Source: a virus
Strand: one strand, 5' to 3'
IMG/VR virus record: IMGVR_UViG_3300046167_000815
Coordinates: 1-64,000 of that record
Length of the DNA stretch: 64,000 nucleotides
This document shows, piece by piece, positions 48,966 to 58,458 of this stretch; the stretch's first letter is position 1, and every line of letters starts with the position of its first letter. Both the position numbers and the translations under genes were made by a program. Below the pieces are notes generated by a model. It searched no databases and was not told where the DNA came from. It was given only the letters and a program-made list of their open reading frames with translations.

Positions 48966-51900
48966 ATGAATTGTATAAATATAAATCACCCAGAATATAA
49001 GTCTTTATTAAACAGTACAAAAGAACATCCGCATGTTTTAAACTACAAAATAAGTTTATGGATGGACAAAAACGGAACAGATAGTTTTCCTACTGCTAAT
49101 GAAGTTTTGTCTATTCCTTTTGGCCAAGGGGTATTTTATAATATTAATCCTATAAAACAATTAGGTATTAAATACAATATGAACCAAGCAGGTTTTATGC
49201 CTGCAAATGTAGACTTAGCACAGGTTCAAAGAGACGCTAGAAAATTAAATTTAACGGTCCATAGAGCTGCTTCTCGTATGTGGTTCTTTAAAGACTCTAG
49301 TAAAAGATTCATCAATCCCTTCAAATACAGACAGTTAGAAACAAGTACTCCTCTCAATCCCAACCAAGATCTAACTGACAGACTTTTAAAGTGGGCTAAT
49401 ACTCACGGTATTGCCGTAACTACTTTAGAAGAAATGATGAATAGGGCAACAGACTCAGACTCTTTAAAAGGGTCTGTAGCTGTTGCTGACTTACTTAATA
49501 GAATAATAGCTATAGATCCACAAAAAGAAGGATACGATACATTAGCGGAAGAAGTAGCACACTTTGCTACTAGCATATTAAAAGACGATGTTTCTGTAAA
49601 GAAAGCTATGGAGAAAATAGTAGATACAGAAATGTATAAAGAGGTAAAAGAGGTTTACGCTGAACTATATAATAATGAAGAAGACTTTAGAAAAGAAGCC
49701 GTAGATAAACTACTTACTCAAGTTATTCTAGATAAGTTTCAAGAAACAAAAGAAACAAAAGGAGTGCTGCCTTTTATTAAAGGAATCTTTAGCAAGTTTA
49801 AAAAATGGGTTTCTAAATTTAGAAAGTCAGATGCTGCAGAAGAAATTAAAAATGATTTATATCCTCTTGCACAATCTATTCTTAACAATGAATATTTAGG
49901 AACTGCTAATACTGTAGACGCAACAAGTAACACTGTATTCTACCAAAAAGGATTAGTGTATACTCCAGAATCTGAAACAGAATTACTAGAATCTTTACCT
50001 GAATCAATAGAAAAAGTTAAAGCTAAATTTGTTATAGCGGCTACTAATAAACTTAATGAACGATTAGAACAACTTAGAAGAAATAGCGCTAAGGCAAAAA
50101 AAGTAAAAAGTTTACAAAAAGAAATAGATACTTTAAAAGAACAAATAGAAAAAAATGAACTTACTGTAAGTGCTTTAGGAGTAATAGAATTAGCCAGAAA
50201 AGAGCTTGTTCCTATAAATAAAATGCTAGATACTTTTATTGAAAAAAATGCTACTAATGGTAAGGACTTAGAAATGATAGAAAAATTTTCTGAAATGTAT
50301 CAGAATTTATTTACAGATTTTCAAGAAGGAATGTCTGTATTAAATTTTTCTAAAGAAGAAAATCAAAATCTTCTTAATATGCTACAAGAAGTTCGTTCCG
50401 AAATATTACAAATGGATTCTAGAAATAGAGCTCTTATAAAAGAAAACGCACTTACTGTATTAGAAGAAGGCAATGTAGGCCCTGACGGTCAAAAAATAGA
50501 TCCTGATTTTAATGCAGAAACCGCTTTTAATTTTACTAAAGAAGATGCTTCTGCCTGGAGACTACAAGTAGGTAATTACAAACTTTCTAATTCTCCTATT
50601 ATAAGAGCAGTCCATAAAATATTATTTGATGCTACTCAAGCTGTAAAAAGATTTGCAATTTCAAAAGGTAACGTTTTACTAAGGGCACAACTAGAAATGG
50701 AAAATGCTGGAGTAAAAGTAGAAGATTTAATAGAAAAAGATGCAAATGGAAAGTATACTCAGTACCTTATACGTAAAGAAGACTGGGCAGGATACTATGC
50801 TGAAAGATCTAAAATGCAAGAAAAACTTGCAAAAGAATTAGGTTACGATAGCTATGCAGATCTTGATACTAGCCAGCTTTCTGAAAAAGATTTAAAAACT
50901 TATAAAAGAGTTACTAAAGCATTTTTTAGAGAAAATTCTCTTTTAAGTTATGATTCTGAAGGAACAATTATAGGCAGAAAACCTAAAACTCTTAATCCTA
51001 AGTTTGCAGAATTAATGAAAAATCCTGCAGTTAAAAATTATTATGATTTACTAATAGATACTAAAACAGAAGCTCTTTCTAAATTGCCTACTCAATATAG
51101 AACTTCTGCTTCTATATATTTATTGCCAGGAATAAGAGCTCAGTTTTTAGAAAAACTTACTGATAACAACCAGTCTTTTTTAACTAATATGAGAGAGACT
51201 GTAAAAGAAGCTTTCTTTATTGATGAAGATGATACTCAGTTTGGGGAAATATCTGCACTAAATAATAGAATGGTCCCTATATATTTTAACCAACGTTTTG
51301 ATAATCCTGCAAATTTATCTAGAGATTTAACTAGAAGTTATACTGTGTATTCTGAAATGGCAGAAAACTTTAAATCTATGAACACCATAGCAGGTGATGT
51401 ATATACTATTTCTAGTGCTTTAAGTAGAAAAAAATACCAAAAAGGAAAACAACAAGTAGAAGGTATCGTTTCTAGAGATTTTAAAATACTGCAAAACATG
51501 TTAGATCAAAATGTTTACGGTATAGTAAAGAAAGATGTTAGTGTAACAGTAAAAGATACTCCTCTTACTAGAAAATTACATCTTGCTAATAAGTCTTTTT
51601 CTTTTACTAAGTTGGCGCAAAAAGTTTCTAAGTATATTTCTTTAAATAACTTGGCCTTAAATCCTTTTACTTCTACTGCAGGTTATTTAAAAGGGTCTAT
51701 TGATTCTCTTGTAGAAGATCAAATAGGATTATATACTACATTAGAATCTAAAAACTGGGCAAGAGGAGAGTATGCTAAAAATATACTACATGTCTTACAA
51801 GAAGTTCCTAAAAAAAGACAGACAAATAAAATGCATCTTTTATTACAACGTAACGGAGTTGTAGAGCTTAGTAAAATGCTTAGAAATACTAATAAGAATA

Positions 51901-53060
51901 AACTACTTTCTGATGTTACTAGTAGAGACCTTATGTTTTTAAATTATCGTACTGCTGACTACGCTATTAAAGGTAGAGTAGCATTGTCTATTTACGATAA
52001 CATAAGATTAGTAGACGGTAATTTTATAAACAAAAAGAACTTTTTAGAAAAGTCTGAAAAAGAAGGCCTATCTAAAAAAGAAGCTAATAAAAAATGGAAA
52101 GAGTCTAGAGACAAAAGTTTGTACAATGCTTATGAAGTAGTAGACGGCATTCTGCAAGTAAAACCAGAGTTTAAGCAATACGTTACTGATGGGGTAGAAA
52201 ATGCGGCTGTGGGACAAGTTAATCATGTAGCTAACACAGTAGACGGTACGCTATCAGAAAGTGATAAAGGAGCACTAGCTCGTACAGTATATGGAGATTT
52301 TGTACTTATGCACCGTGGATGGTTTATAAATATGATAGATTCTAGATTTACTAAGAAAAAAGTAAACTTTATTACTGGAGAAGAAGAGATGGGTATATAC
52401 CCTGCTGCAGGAGATTTCATATATCAAGATATAATTAAAGGTAAGAATCTTACTCCTTGGGATATTTATTCTGCTTATAAAAATATAGCTAGTCCTGCTA
52501 AAAAACGAGGAGTTAAAAAAGCAACTTTAGATCTTATTTATTTACAAGTTGTAGCTCTCATAAGTGCTATGGTAAATGTAGCAGCAGACGACGATGATGA
52601 AAATATGATGCTACAATTAGCAGCATACCAAATGAATAGAGTGCTCTTAGAACAAGCTGCAGGACAACCTTTGTTAAACACAGGGGAATTACTTCAAATT
52701 ATAGATGAACCTGTTGTGGGTGTAAGAACTGTAAAAGATTTAGTAGATATTAAAGAAATATTTAATTTTAAACCTTACCAAAGCGGAATGTATAAAGGAT
52801 GGACTCACGCAGGTAAGTGGGCCATTAAAAAAATACCTGGATACAAAAATATTTACGAAAGTCAGTTTCCTGATCTAAAAAATAATTTCTTAAAAAATCA
52901 AATTATAGATTCTTATACTTATGATTTATTAAAAGAAAAACAAGACGATAGTGAATTTACTTTATTAGAAAGACTAGCTCTTATATTTAAAGACCAACAG
53001 CCAGATAACGAAAGTACTGTGGTCCAATATATAGAAGCACTAGAAGAAGACAACTACTAA
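48966..53060 (+). CDS. Giant virion cargo protein with degenerate zincin domain
   Basis: A 1364-residue protein starting two bases after the polymerase stop. The N-terminus (M-N-C-I-N-I-N-H-P-E-Y-K-S-L-L) resembles a module found at the start of crAss-like giant proteins. Residues about 185-290 parallel the zincin domain of the upstream ORF, but the motif reads E-E-V-A-H (195-199), lacking the first zinc-binding histidine, so peptidase activity is doubtful. A basic K-F-K-K-W-V-S-K-F segment follows, as in the intact copy. Coiled coils lie at about 360-420. A hydrophobic segment near 1190-1205 precedes an acidic A-D-D-D-D-E-N. It is probably ejected with the polymerase. Confidence 0.65.
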   Translation: MNCININHPEYKSLLNSTKEHPHVLNYKISLWMDKNGTDSFPTANEVLSIPFGQGVFYNINPIKQLGIKYNMNQAGFMPANVDLAQVQRDARKLNLTVHRAASRMWFFKDSSKRFINPFKYRQLETSTPLNPNQDLTDRLLKWANTHGIAVTTLEEMMNRATDSDSLKGSVAVADLLNRIIAIDPQKEGYDTLAEEVAHFATSILKDDVSVKKAMEKIVDTEMYKEVKEVYAELYNNEEDFRKEAVDKLLTQVILDKFQETKETKGVLPFIKGIFSKFKKWVSKFRKSDAAEEIKNDLYPLAQSILNNEYLGTANTVDATSNTVFYQKGLVYTPESETELLESLPESIEKVKAKFVIAATNKLNERLEQLRRNSAKAKKVKSLQKEIDTLKEQIEKNELTVSALGVIELARKELVPINKMLDTFIEKNATNGKDLEMIEKFSEMYQNLFTDFQEGMSVLNFSKEENQNLLNMLQEVRSEILQMDSRNRALIKENALTVLEEGNVGPDGQKIDPDFNAETAFNFTKEDASAWRLQVGNYKLSNSPIIRAVHKILFDATQAVKRFAISKGNVLLRAQLEMENAGVKVEDLIEKDANGKYTQYLIRKEDWAGYYAERSKMQEKLAKELGYDSYADLDTSQLSEKDLKTYKRVTKAFFRENSLLSYDSEGTIIGRKPKTLNPKFAELMKNPAVKNYYDLLIDTKTEALSKLPTQYRTSASIYLLPGIRAQFLEKLTDNNQSFLTNMRETVKEAFFIDEDDTQFGEISALNNRMVPIYFNQRFDNPANLSRDLTRSYTVYSEMAENFKSMNTIAGDVYTISSALSRKKYQKGKQQVEGIVSRDFKILQNMLDQNVYGIVKKDVSVTVKDTPLTRKLHLANKSFSFTKLAQKVSKYISLNNLALNPFTSTAGYLKGSIDSLVEDQIGLYTTLESKNWARGEYAKNILHVLQEVPKKRQTNKMHLLLQRNGVVELSKMLRNTNKNKLLSDVTSRDLMFLNYRTADYAIKGRVALSIYDNIRLVDGNFINKKNFLEKSEKEGLSKKEANKKWKESRDKSLYNAYEVVDGILQVKPEFKQYVTDGVENAAVGQVNHVANTVDGTLSESDKGALARTVYGDFVLMHRGWFINMIDSRFTKKKVNFITGEEEMGIYPAAGDFIYQDIIKGKNLTPWDIYSAYKNIASPAKKRGVKKATLDLIYLQVVALISAMVNVAADDDDENMMLQLAAYQMNRVLLEQAAGQPLLNTGELLQIIDEPVVGVRTVKDLVDIKEIFNFKPYQSGMYKGWTHAGKWAIKKIPGYKNIYESQFPDLKNNFLKNQIIDSYTYDLLKEKQDDSEFTLLERLALIFKDQQPDNESTVVQYIEALEEDNY

Positions 53061-53073
53061 ACCGTAAAATTTT

Positions 53074-53099
53074 TTCAGAGAGCCCTTGAGCTCTCTGAA
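53074..53099. terminator. Perfect hairpin between convergent gene blocks
   Basis: A 10-bp perfect stem (53074-53083 with 53090-53099) and a 6-base loop lie between the last + strand gene and the first - strand gene stop. T and A tracts flank both sides, so it could end transcripts from either direction. Confidence 0.7.
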
Positions 53100-53104
53100 T
53101 TAAT

Positions 53105-53973
53105 TTAAAAAATATATCTAATTTTATTCCACGGAATCATTTCATCGTGTAAGTTTTTAAAATATTTTATATACTTAGATTTTAATCCTTTAGCATATCT
53201 AATATTTTTACCGCCATATTGAGAAGTTTTTACTTCTTGTTTTTTAGGCTGCCACAATAAATCTTCTCCTGATACGTTATTAGCTACATTATACTTATGT
53301 TTATTTTCATTATGAGTTAAAAAATAACCTCTGACAATACATCTTTTTTATACTCTTCTTTAATATGCATATCACATAAAGCAAATAACTTAGCATAATG
53401 TTTTAGCCAATCGTCAAACACAACTACTGGACTAAAATTTAAGTGCACTTCATACCCAGCTTCAATAAATTTATTTACTGATTTAATCCTGTCTATAATA
53501 TCTGGAGTATTAGGCTCTAATTTTTCTTTGATTATTTGCGGCATAAGACTAAATCTAATTCTTACTTTCTTTTTAGGATTAAATTCTAAGAACTTAGTAG
53601 GAATTATTTTAGTAGCAAACGTTGCTTTAGCAATAGGATGCTCTACAAAAAACTCAAATATTTTTTGCCATTCGTGGTATTTAGCATGTAAAGCAAAATC
53701 TTCGTTACAAGCAATGTCATAAGTAACATACTCAGGATCCGTTTGATTAGGCTTTTTTACATCAGCATAAAAATATGCATGATTGTTAATCGCTGTTAGT
53801 ATATCGCCATAGTTTTTTGCAACAGTAAGGCCTTCTGGCAAATGCCTTTTCATATAACAGTAGGAGCATTTAAGTAAACAGCCGAACCCAAAAGAAGGCG
53901 AGATATAATCGCTACTTCTTTCTGACAATCGGATTTCCATAGCTTTTCTACTGACTTTCTTTATTTCAGTCAT
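53105..53973 (-). CDS. Spore-photoproduct-lyase-like radical SAM protein, one frame change
   Basis: A 289-residue radical SAM protein. The cluster motif C-x3-C-x2-C lies at C32, C36 and C39 within F-G-F-G-C-L-L-K-C-S-Y-C-Y, the pattern of the SPL group that repairs thymine dimers of the spore-photoproduct type. The frame ends at 53317, but the other frame continues as L-T-H-N-E-N-K-H-K-Y and ends I-P-W-N-K-I-R-Y-I-F at 53105. One missing T in the T6 run (coding strand) near 53328-53333 explains the break. The C-terminal end matches what I expect for this family. It probably acts in repair of UV-damaged phage DNA, but a different radical reaction is possible. Confidence 0.75.
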
Positions 53974-53985
53974 ATGTACTTCTAT

Positions 53986-54156
53986 TTATGATCCACAACC
54001 AATGCAATCTATATGGCTATCCATAGGTTTAATTCCTTTAAGTTTCATTTGTAAGTTATGAATTTCGTCTTTAATATTCATATCTTGAAACATGTCACCA
54101 GTTAATTGCGATTCTAAAGAAGCTATAGTAGCTTCTAATTCTTCTTTGTTTTCCAT
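53986..54156 (-). CDS. Small protein with C-terminal C-I-G-C-G-S
   Basis: A 56-residue protein, helical and charged (M-E-N-K-E-E-L-E-A-T-I-A-S-L-E), with the tail D-C-I-G-C-G-S. The two cysteines could bind metal or couple to the neighbouring radical SAM enzyme, which is a speculation from proximity. It begins 10 bases after the stop of the gene before it. Confidence 0.55.
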   Translation of the reverse strand: MENKEELEATIASLESQLTGDMFQDMNIKDEIHNLQMKLKGIKPMDSHIDCIGCGS

Positions 54157-54166
54157 GATTTTTATT

Positions 54167-54491
54167 TTATGATTCGTATTCTAATTCTTCTTTTAACAAA
54201 ATTAAAAAATCTTCTTTAGTTCCTAAAACTCTAGGGCTCTTCATAAACAATTTCATAGTCTCTATACTCAAACTTTTCTGCTTCTGTATTATGCTTAGAA
54301 ATCATTTTTTCAAATATAGCCTCTACACTTTTTGTATAAAGCAATAAATCAGTTTCTAATTCTATTACAAAATTATAACCTCCTTTAGGTTTCCACTTTG
54401 GTTTTTTGTCTCCATAAGTATTAAATCCCTTGGGCCCTACATTATAGTTTTCATAATACTGAGTTTTGATAATAATTTTTTCTTCTACCAT
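54167..54491 (-). CDS. Small protein of unknown role, one +1 frame change
   Basis: The ATG at 54491 reads 86 codons to a TAG at 54231-54233. The +1 frame continues as R-V-L-G-T-K-E-D-F-L-I-L-L-K-E-E to TAA at 54167. Removing one C of the CCC at 54234-54236 (coding strand) gives 107 residues. The first half is beta-rich with aromatic residues (K-T-Q-Y-Y-E-N-Y-N-V-G). The start overlaps the end of the glycosylase-like gene by seven bases. No domain recognised. Confidence 0.55.
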
Positions 54492-55174
54492 TTTATAGTT
54501 TCTTTATATAAGTTATTTAAAATAACATTAGCCTCTTTAAAATTAGGACAATGCCAGTCTTTTTTAGGATAGACGTAATCTTTAGGGTCATCAAAAGTCA
54601 AAACATGATTATTTTTTTCTAAGAAAGGTTTTAGTTTTTGATTTTCTTCTCCCCATAAAATGTAAATAGTACCTGGTTTATACTGATTTAAAGCATTTAA
54701 AACTGCAGATATAAACTTACCCCAAGGCTTAGTATGTTCGCCTTTGTCGTCTTCTCTAATTGTCAACTGTTTGTTTAATAGAAGTACTCCTTGTTTAGCC
54801 CAGTCTTCTAAACTAAAATCAAACCCTAAATGCAAACCATTGTGAAATTCTCTTTCTACTTGTTCAAAAATTCTAGTAATAACAGGTGAATAAAACTGCG
54901 TTACAAATTCATTTCCATATGCTAAACCATTAGCAGCTTCTATGTTTCTGTGCGGCTGTTTGCCTATAATAACAACTCTGGTAGATTCCCAAGGGCAAAG
55001 TTTAAAAGCCTTAAATATGTTTTCTTTATTAGGTTTTACTTTGTTCATAGCATATTCTGCTCCGACAAAACCCATTAATTTAGAAGTACCATATTCTGTT
55101 TTAAGTGTTTCTTGTAACTGGATAGCCCACCCTTTTCCCAGGGTGTCTATCCAGAATTGTTTTTTATATTTCAT
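54485..55174 (-). CDS. Uracil-DNA glycosylase homologue with altered active site
   Basis: A 229-residue protein with the layout of family 1 uracil-DNA glycosylase: V-V-I-I-G-x-x-P-x-x at 67-75, then G-L-A-Y-G, then V-L-L-L-N-K-Q-L-T-I. The water-activating motif, normally G-Q-D-P-Y-H, reads G-K-Q-P-H-R here, so the catalytic Asp is Gln73. The usual H-P-S-P-L motif near the C-terminus is also not evident. It may therefore bind uracil DNA without cutting, or be a structural or inhibitory relative. The start is the ATG at 55174, two bases after the preceding stop. The fold is likely; the activity is doubtful. Confidence 0.7.
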   Translation of the reverse strand: MKYKKQFWIDTLGKGWAIQLQETLKTEYGTSKLMGFVGAEYAMNKVKPNKENIFKAFKLCPWESTRVVIIGKQPHRNIEAANGLAYGNEFVTQFYSPVITRIFEQVEREFHNGLHLGFDFSLEDWAKQGVLLLNKQLTIREDDKGEHTKPWGKFISAVLNALNQYKPGTIYILWGEENQKLKPFLEKNNHVLTFDDPKDYVYPKKDWHCPNFKEANVILNNLYKETIKW

Positions 55175-55175
55175 A

Positions 55176-55803
55176 TTAGTTATCAAATTCTTTTGCAGGA
55201 TTTAGTTTATGCGTTACTCCTAATTGTTTTAACGTTTTACTACTAAGGCCTTCTTTATTTTTATCTATTATGGACCATACTTCTTGGTCTCCTAAAATTA
55301 CAGGATCATTCTCAGAAGAAGAAAGAGCTTTTTCCCAGCTTTTTCTAAGTTCAGGACATCTGCTTAAAATACGAGGAAGAATATTAGGGTTTAATTTAAA
55401 GAAACCGTTTTTTAATATAAGACCTTTTATTTCTGGAGACAAGTTTAGAATACTTACCTTCTAATAAAAGATTATATTGATCCAAATGTTTTTCAGGTAT
55501 CTTAAATACCATAACAATAAAATCGTCTTTTTCGTATTCGTCCACATAAGTTGCCATAGATATTATTGTCGAATAAAACTCTTCAAAATTATAATCTCTG
55601 TAAGGTTTTAGTACTATAAAAATATACGGCTCGTGATTAAAATCAAATTCTAGATCTTCGTCCCACATAAAAGCATTAGAAAATCTAGTAGTCATAATGC
55701 GTTTATTAAAACTGTTTGTAACATCGCATCTAAATAATTGTTTAGGTATTTCCAAAAGAGGAAACAAAAACGTTGATGTCTGCGTATATTTTTTATCGCT
55801 CAT
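55176..55803 (-). CDS. Unknown replication-operon protein, one +1 frame change
   Basis: The ATG at 55803 overlaps the preceding nuclease gene by four bases. The frame runs to 55396, but a second frame, open from 55442 to 55176, carries the better C-terminal half (L-S-P-E-I-K-G-L-I-L-K-N-G-F-F). One extra base near 55445-55450 accounts for this, giving E-G-K-Y-S-K-L-S-P-E-I-K and 208 residues. The N-terminal half is beta-rich, the C-terminal half helical. I do not recognise the family. It is encoded in the middle of DNA metabolism genes. Confidence 0.6.
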
Positions 55804-56816
55804 ATTTCTATATTAATGTGTCCGTTTATATAATACTCCATAGGATAATCCCAATTGTCTTTTTCTTTATGAAATTTATACCTTTCTAAAGAATGTAAAA
55901 ACCCTTCGTATTTTCTACCAGAAACAAGTGTGCCTCCTTGCCATCCTATATTTGTTACTACATTAGGAACTCTAAAAATCATAGGAGGATTTACCATCTC
56001 TTTCTCTACCACTATATAGTTAAAAGGCAATACTTTATATCCTTTTTCTATAAGTTCTATTACTTTTGGGTCCTGTTTTATGCCGTAAGAATATACAGCA
56101 CATTGAAAATCATATCTAAATTTCCAAAAGTCATATTTAAACATATGTATAGAAGAACCAGTAGTTTTATAGTCTATAGGCAAAATTGTTTTTGCATTAT
56201 GATCTATATACACTTTATCTAGTTCTCCTTTAATAGAAAATGTTTCTTCGTCAAAAGGAGCAATATCAAATGTAATTACTTTGTGTTTCCATATTTCTAT
56301 TCCTTCTTTTTCTTCAGAGTATTTACCAGTAAAAGGATCCGTTTTTAAAGAAGCTACTGCTATAATAGCTTTGTAATGGTCTTCTTCTGTAATTAACTTT
56401 TTACCTTTAGAAGCTACTAAACTATTAAAATAGTTCTCGCATTCTTCTTTAATTTTCTTTACTCTAGTTTCTGATTTCCAATTAGTCTGAAAAGAGTATT
56501 CTTCACAAGCATCGTGAATCTCTTCGTCCATTGTAGACCAGGATAACTCTTCATTATCTTCGTTTACAAGATACATGTCATACACATATCTAGTTATGTT
56601 TCTTTTAACTTCTGATAAAGAATCTTTCATAACATAATACTTGTCTGATATTTCTATATCTGACAATAACATGTCGTCTACTAAAGAACCAAACACAAAA
56701 TGATCTTTTTCTGAATCATCTTGCTGGTCCAACTGCTTTAAAAAAGCAGAAGGACTAACAAGAATTTTCTTTAAAAGGCTTTGGTTTAATCCAGAGAGTT
56801 CTCTGTAATTTTCCAT
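55800..56816 (-). CDS. PD-(D/E)xK nuclease
   Basis: A 338-residue nuclease with the core motif: glutamate at E198 and D200 in K-G-E-L-D-K-V, then D215-Y-K217 in L-P-I-D-Y-K-T-T-G, and a later Q-C-A-V-Y-S-Y of the Q-x3-Y type. This pattern fits the Cas4/RecB/exonuclease VIII-like group, probably acting on phage or host DNA ends in recombination or replication. The N-terminus S-G-L-N-Q-S-L-L-K-K-I-L is typical of phage members. It starts one base into the stop of the resolvase gene (TAATG). Confidence 0.8.
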   Translation of the reverse strand: MENYRELSGLNQSLLKKILVSPSAFLKQLDQQDDSEKDHFVFGSLVDDMLLSDIEISDKYYVMKDSLSEVKRNITRYVYDMYLVNEDNEELSWSTMDEEIHDACEEYSFQTNWKSETRVKKIKEECENYFNSLVASKGKKLITEEDHYKAIIAVASLKTDPFTGKYSEEKEGIEIWKHKVITFDIAPFDEETFSIKGELDKVYIDHNAKTILPIDYKTTGSSIHMFKYDFWKFRYDFQCAVYSYGIKQDPKVIELIEKGYKVLPFNYIVVEKEMVNPPMIFRVPNVVTNIGWQGGTLVSGRKYEGFLHSLERYKFHKEKDNWDYPMEYYINGHINIEI

Positions 56817-57313
56817 TACTTTTTAATTGTTTTTAATTTATAAACTAACTTTCTTTCTTTAAGAGTTTCTACTTCTACAAATTCGTAAGAAGTTTTTGAC
56901 AGAAACTCTATTGTGTCATCAGGTAAAATTCCTCTTTTTTGCAGAACGTCGTCTAGACATTTTATCCACACTAAAGCTAAATTACCTATGTCCCATCTTG
57001 GACTATATCCTTCGGGAGCAGGTTTCCAACTAATTCTACCTTTACCTGTTTTTTTGTCTTTTAATCTTTTTACATCTCCATAATTAATAGGAGCGTATAT
57101 GATTAATTGTGTTTCTACGGGCAAAGATATTTTATAGTCTTGCGGCATATGCTTCTCAATATACTTGTGCATCGCTGCTACAAATGCATTACGAACGGTA
57201 AAGTGCGCTGAAGCATGTATCTTATTGTAACCTATTTTTACCCATTTTTTACCGCTTAACGGTACATGGGTAATAAATTCAGGAAACTCAATTGTCATTT
57301 CACTAATTGCCAT
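56816..57313 (-). CDS. RusA-like Holliday junction resolvase
   Basis: A 165-residue endonuclease. The RusA signature of spaced acidic residues is visible: D108 and N111 in R-W-D-I-G-N-L, D121-D122 in K-C-L-D-D-V-L, and D132-D133 in L-P-D-D-T. This fits cleavage of branched DNA formed in replication before packaging. It lies directly before the PD-(D/E)xK gene and overlaps it by one base. The length is near the usual 120-170. Confidence 0.8.
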   Translation of the reverse strand: MAISEMTIEFPEFITHVPLSGKKWVKIGYNKIHASAHFTVRNAFVAAMHKYIEKHMPQDYKISLPVETQLIIYAPINYGDVKRLKDKKTGKGRISWKPAPEGYSPRWDIGNLALVWIKCLDDVLQKRGILPDDTIEFLSKTSYEFVEVETLKERKLVYKLKTIKK

Positions 57314-57322
57314 ATTTTAATT

Positions 57323-58456
57323 TTAAGACCAAACAATATTAGAAATACTTTTATCATCTAGTATTTTTTCTTCTTTTTCTATTTCTTTTTCCACAGGAAT
57401 AAAGTCTTCTATTATTTTTTGGTCGTAATTAAAATTTAAGAATTCAAGTGCCTCTGTGTTTAAAGTTATTACTTTAGCTTTAAAATGTTTAGATTCTCTG
57501 TTAGCGATTCTATCTGCGTACTCTTCAAAGATTATATCTACCCATTCTTTATTAAGAACTTTTCTTTCTATAAATAAGTCCATCATATAATCTATAGTAA
57601 CATATGTGTAACGATTTATGTTTAAGTACGCTAATAAAGACTTAAAATTAATATGACGACAATACTTATTTTTTAAAAACTTTTCTGAGTAAGCCTCGAA
57701 TAGCATACATAAGTACAACAAACTTTTTGTGTAATCACAGTTAGCTATCATTTCCATGGCTAAAACTAAGTTGTCTTCGTCAGAACTATCTATCATAGAT
57801 TTAAGCTGATTATATTCTTTTTTTTCTATGACTAAAGCATCTCTGCCGTTTACTATTTCCATTAAATCTTGTTGATTATATACAACTATGTCATTATCTA
57901 AAAAATATTCGTAACACTCATAGTCAGGACCTTCTTTTAAATACTTGTTATAGTCATAACTAGTTTCTACATTAGGATAAAATCTTTTAATAGAATTAAG
58001 AGTTCTATAATCTACTGTTACTGTTCCTTCTTCTTCAATGTGATTTCCTAATATATCTATATCAATATCTGCCAGCGTAAATAAAGAGTCTACATTATTT
58101 TTTACAGAATGTTTAAAATAGTCTGCTGATTTTGTGTGATTTTTATTATTTAAAATATAACCCCCAGAACTTTCTGAAATTGCGTTAATGCCAGAATCAC
58201 TTGAATTTATAAAACAAAAATCTGCTTCTTTAAAATTTTTAGTAATTCTTAAATTGTGGCTCATCATTACAGTACGCAATTTTACTTTTGGAATACTACA
58301 ATTTTTTGATATAAAAACAGTTTGATTGGGTTTTAAAGAATATTTATTTTTAGACATAATAAAATTATTATCTTTATTATCTTCATTTAATTTAATTCTG
58401 CCTTTTAAAACAGTTTTTTCCAATTCTGCATCTACTACTATTTGTAATGTTTTCAT
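57323..58456 (-). CDS. Unknown protein of the replication operon
   Basis: A 377-residue protein with a beta-rich first half and a helical second half (about 210-330), the latter containing several aromatic-rich helices such as Y-L-C-M-L-F-E-A-Y-S. Acidic and lysine residues are common and no cysteine motif stands out. It is followed at ten bases by the resolvase gene and preceded at two bases by the MoxR-like gene. This protein type recurs next to MoxR-like ATPases in Bacteroidota phages as far as I recognise, but no function is known to me. Confidence 0.5.
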   Translation of the reverse strand: MKTLQIVVDAELEKTVLKGRIKLNEDNKDNNFIMSKNKYSLKPNQTVFISKNCSIPKVKLRTVMMSHNLRITKNFKEADFCFINSSDSGINAISESSGGYILNNKNHTKSADYFKHSVKNNVDSLFTLADIDIDILGNHIEEEGTVTVDYRTLNSIKRFYPNVETSYDYNKYLKEGPDYECYEYFLDNDIVVYNQQDLMEIVNGRDALVIEKKEYNQLKSMIDSSDEDNLVLAMEMIANCDYTKSLLYLCMLFEAYSEKFLKNKYCRHINFKSLLAYLNINRYTYVTIDYMMDLFIERKVLNKEWVDIIFEEYADRIANRESKHFKAKVITLNTEALEFLNFNYDQKIIEDFIPVEKEIEKEEKILDDKSISNIVWS

Positions 58457-58458
58457 GA

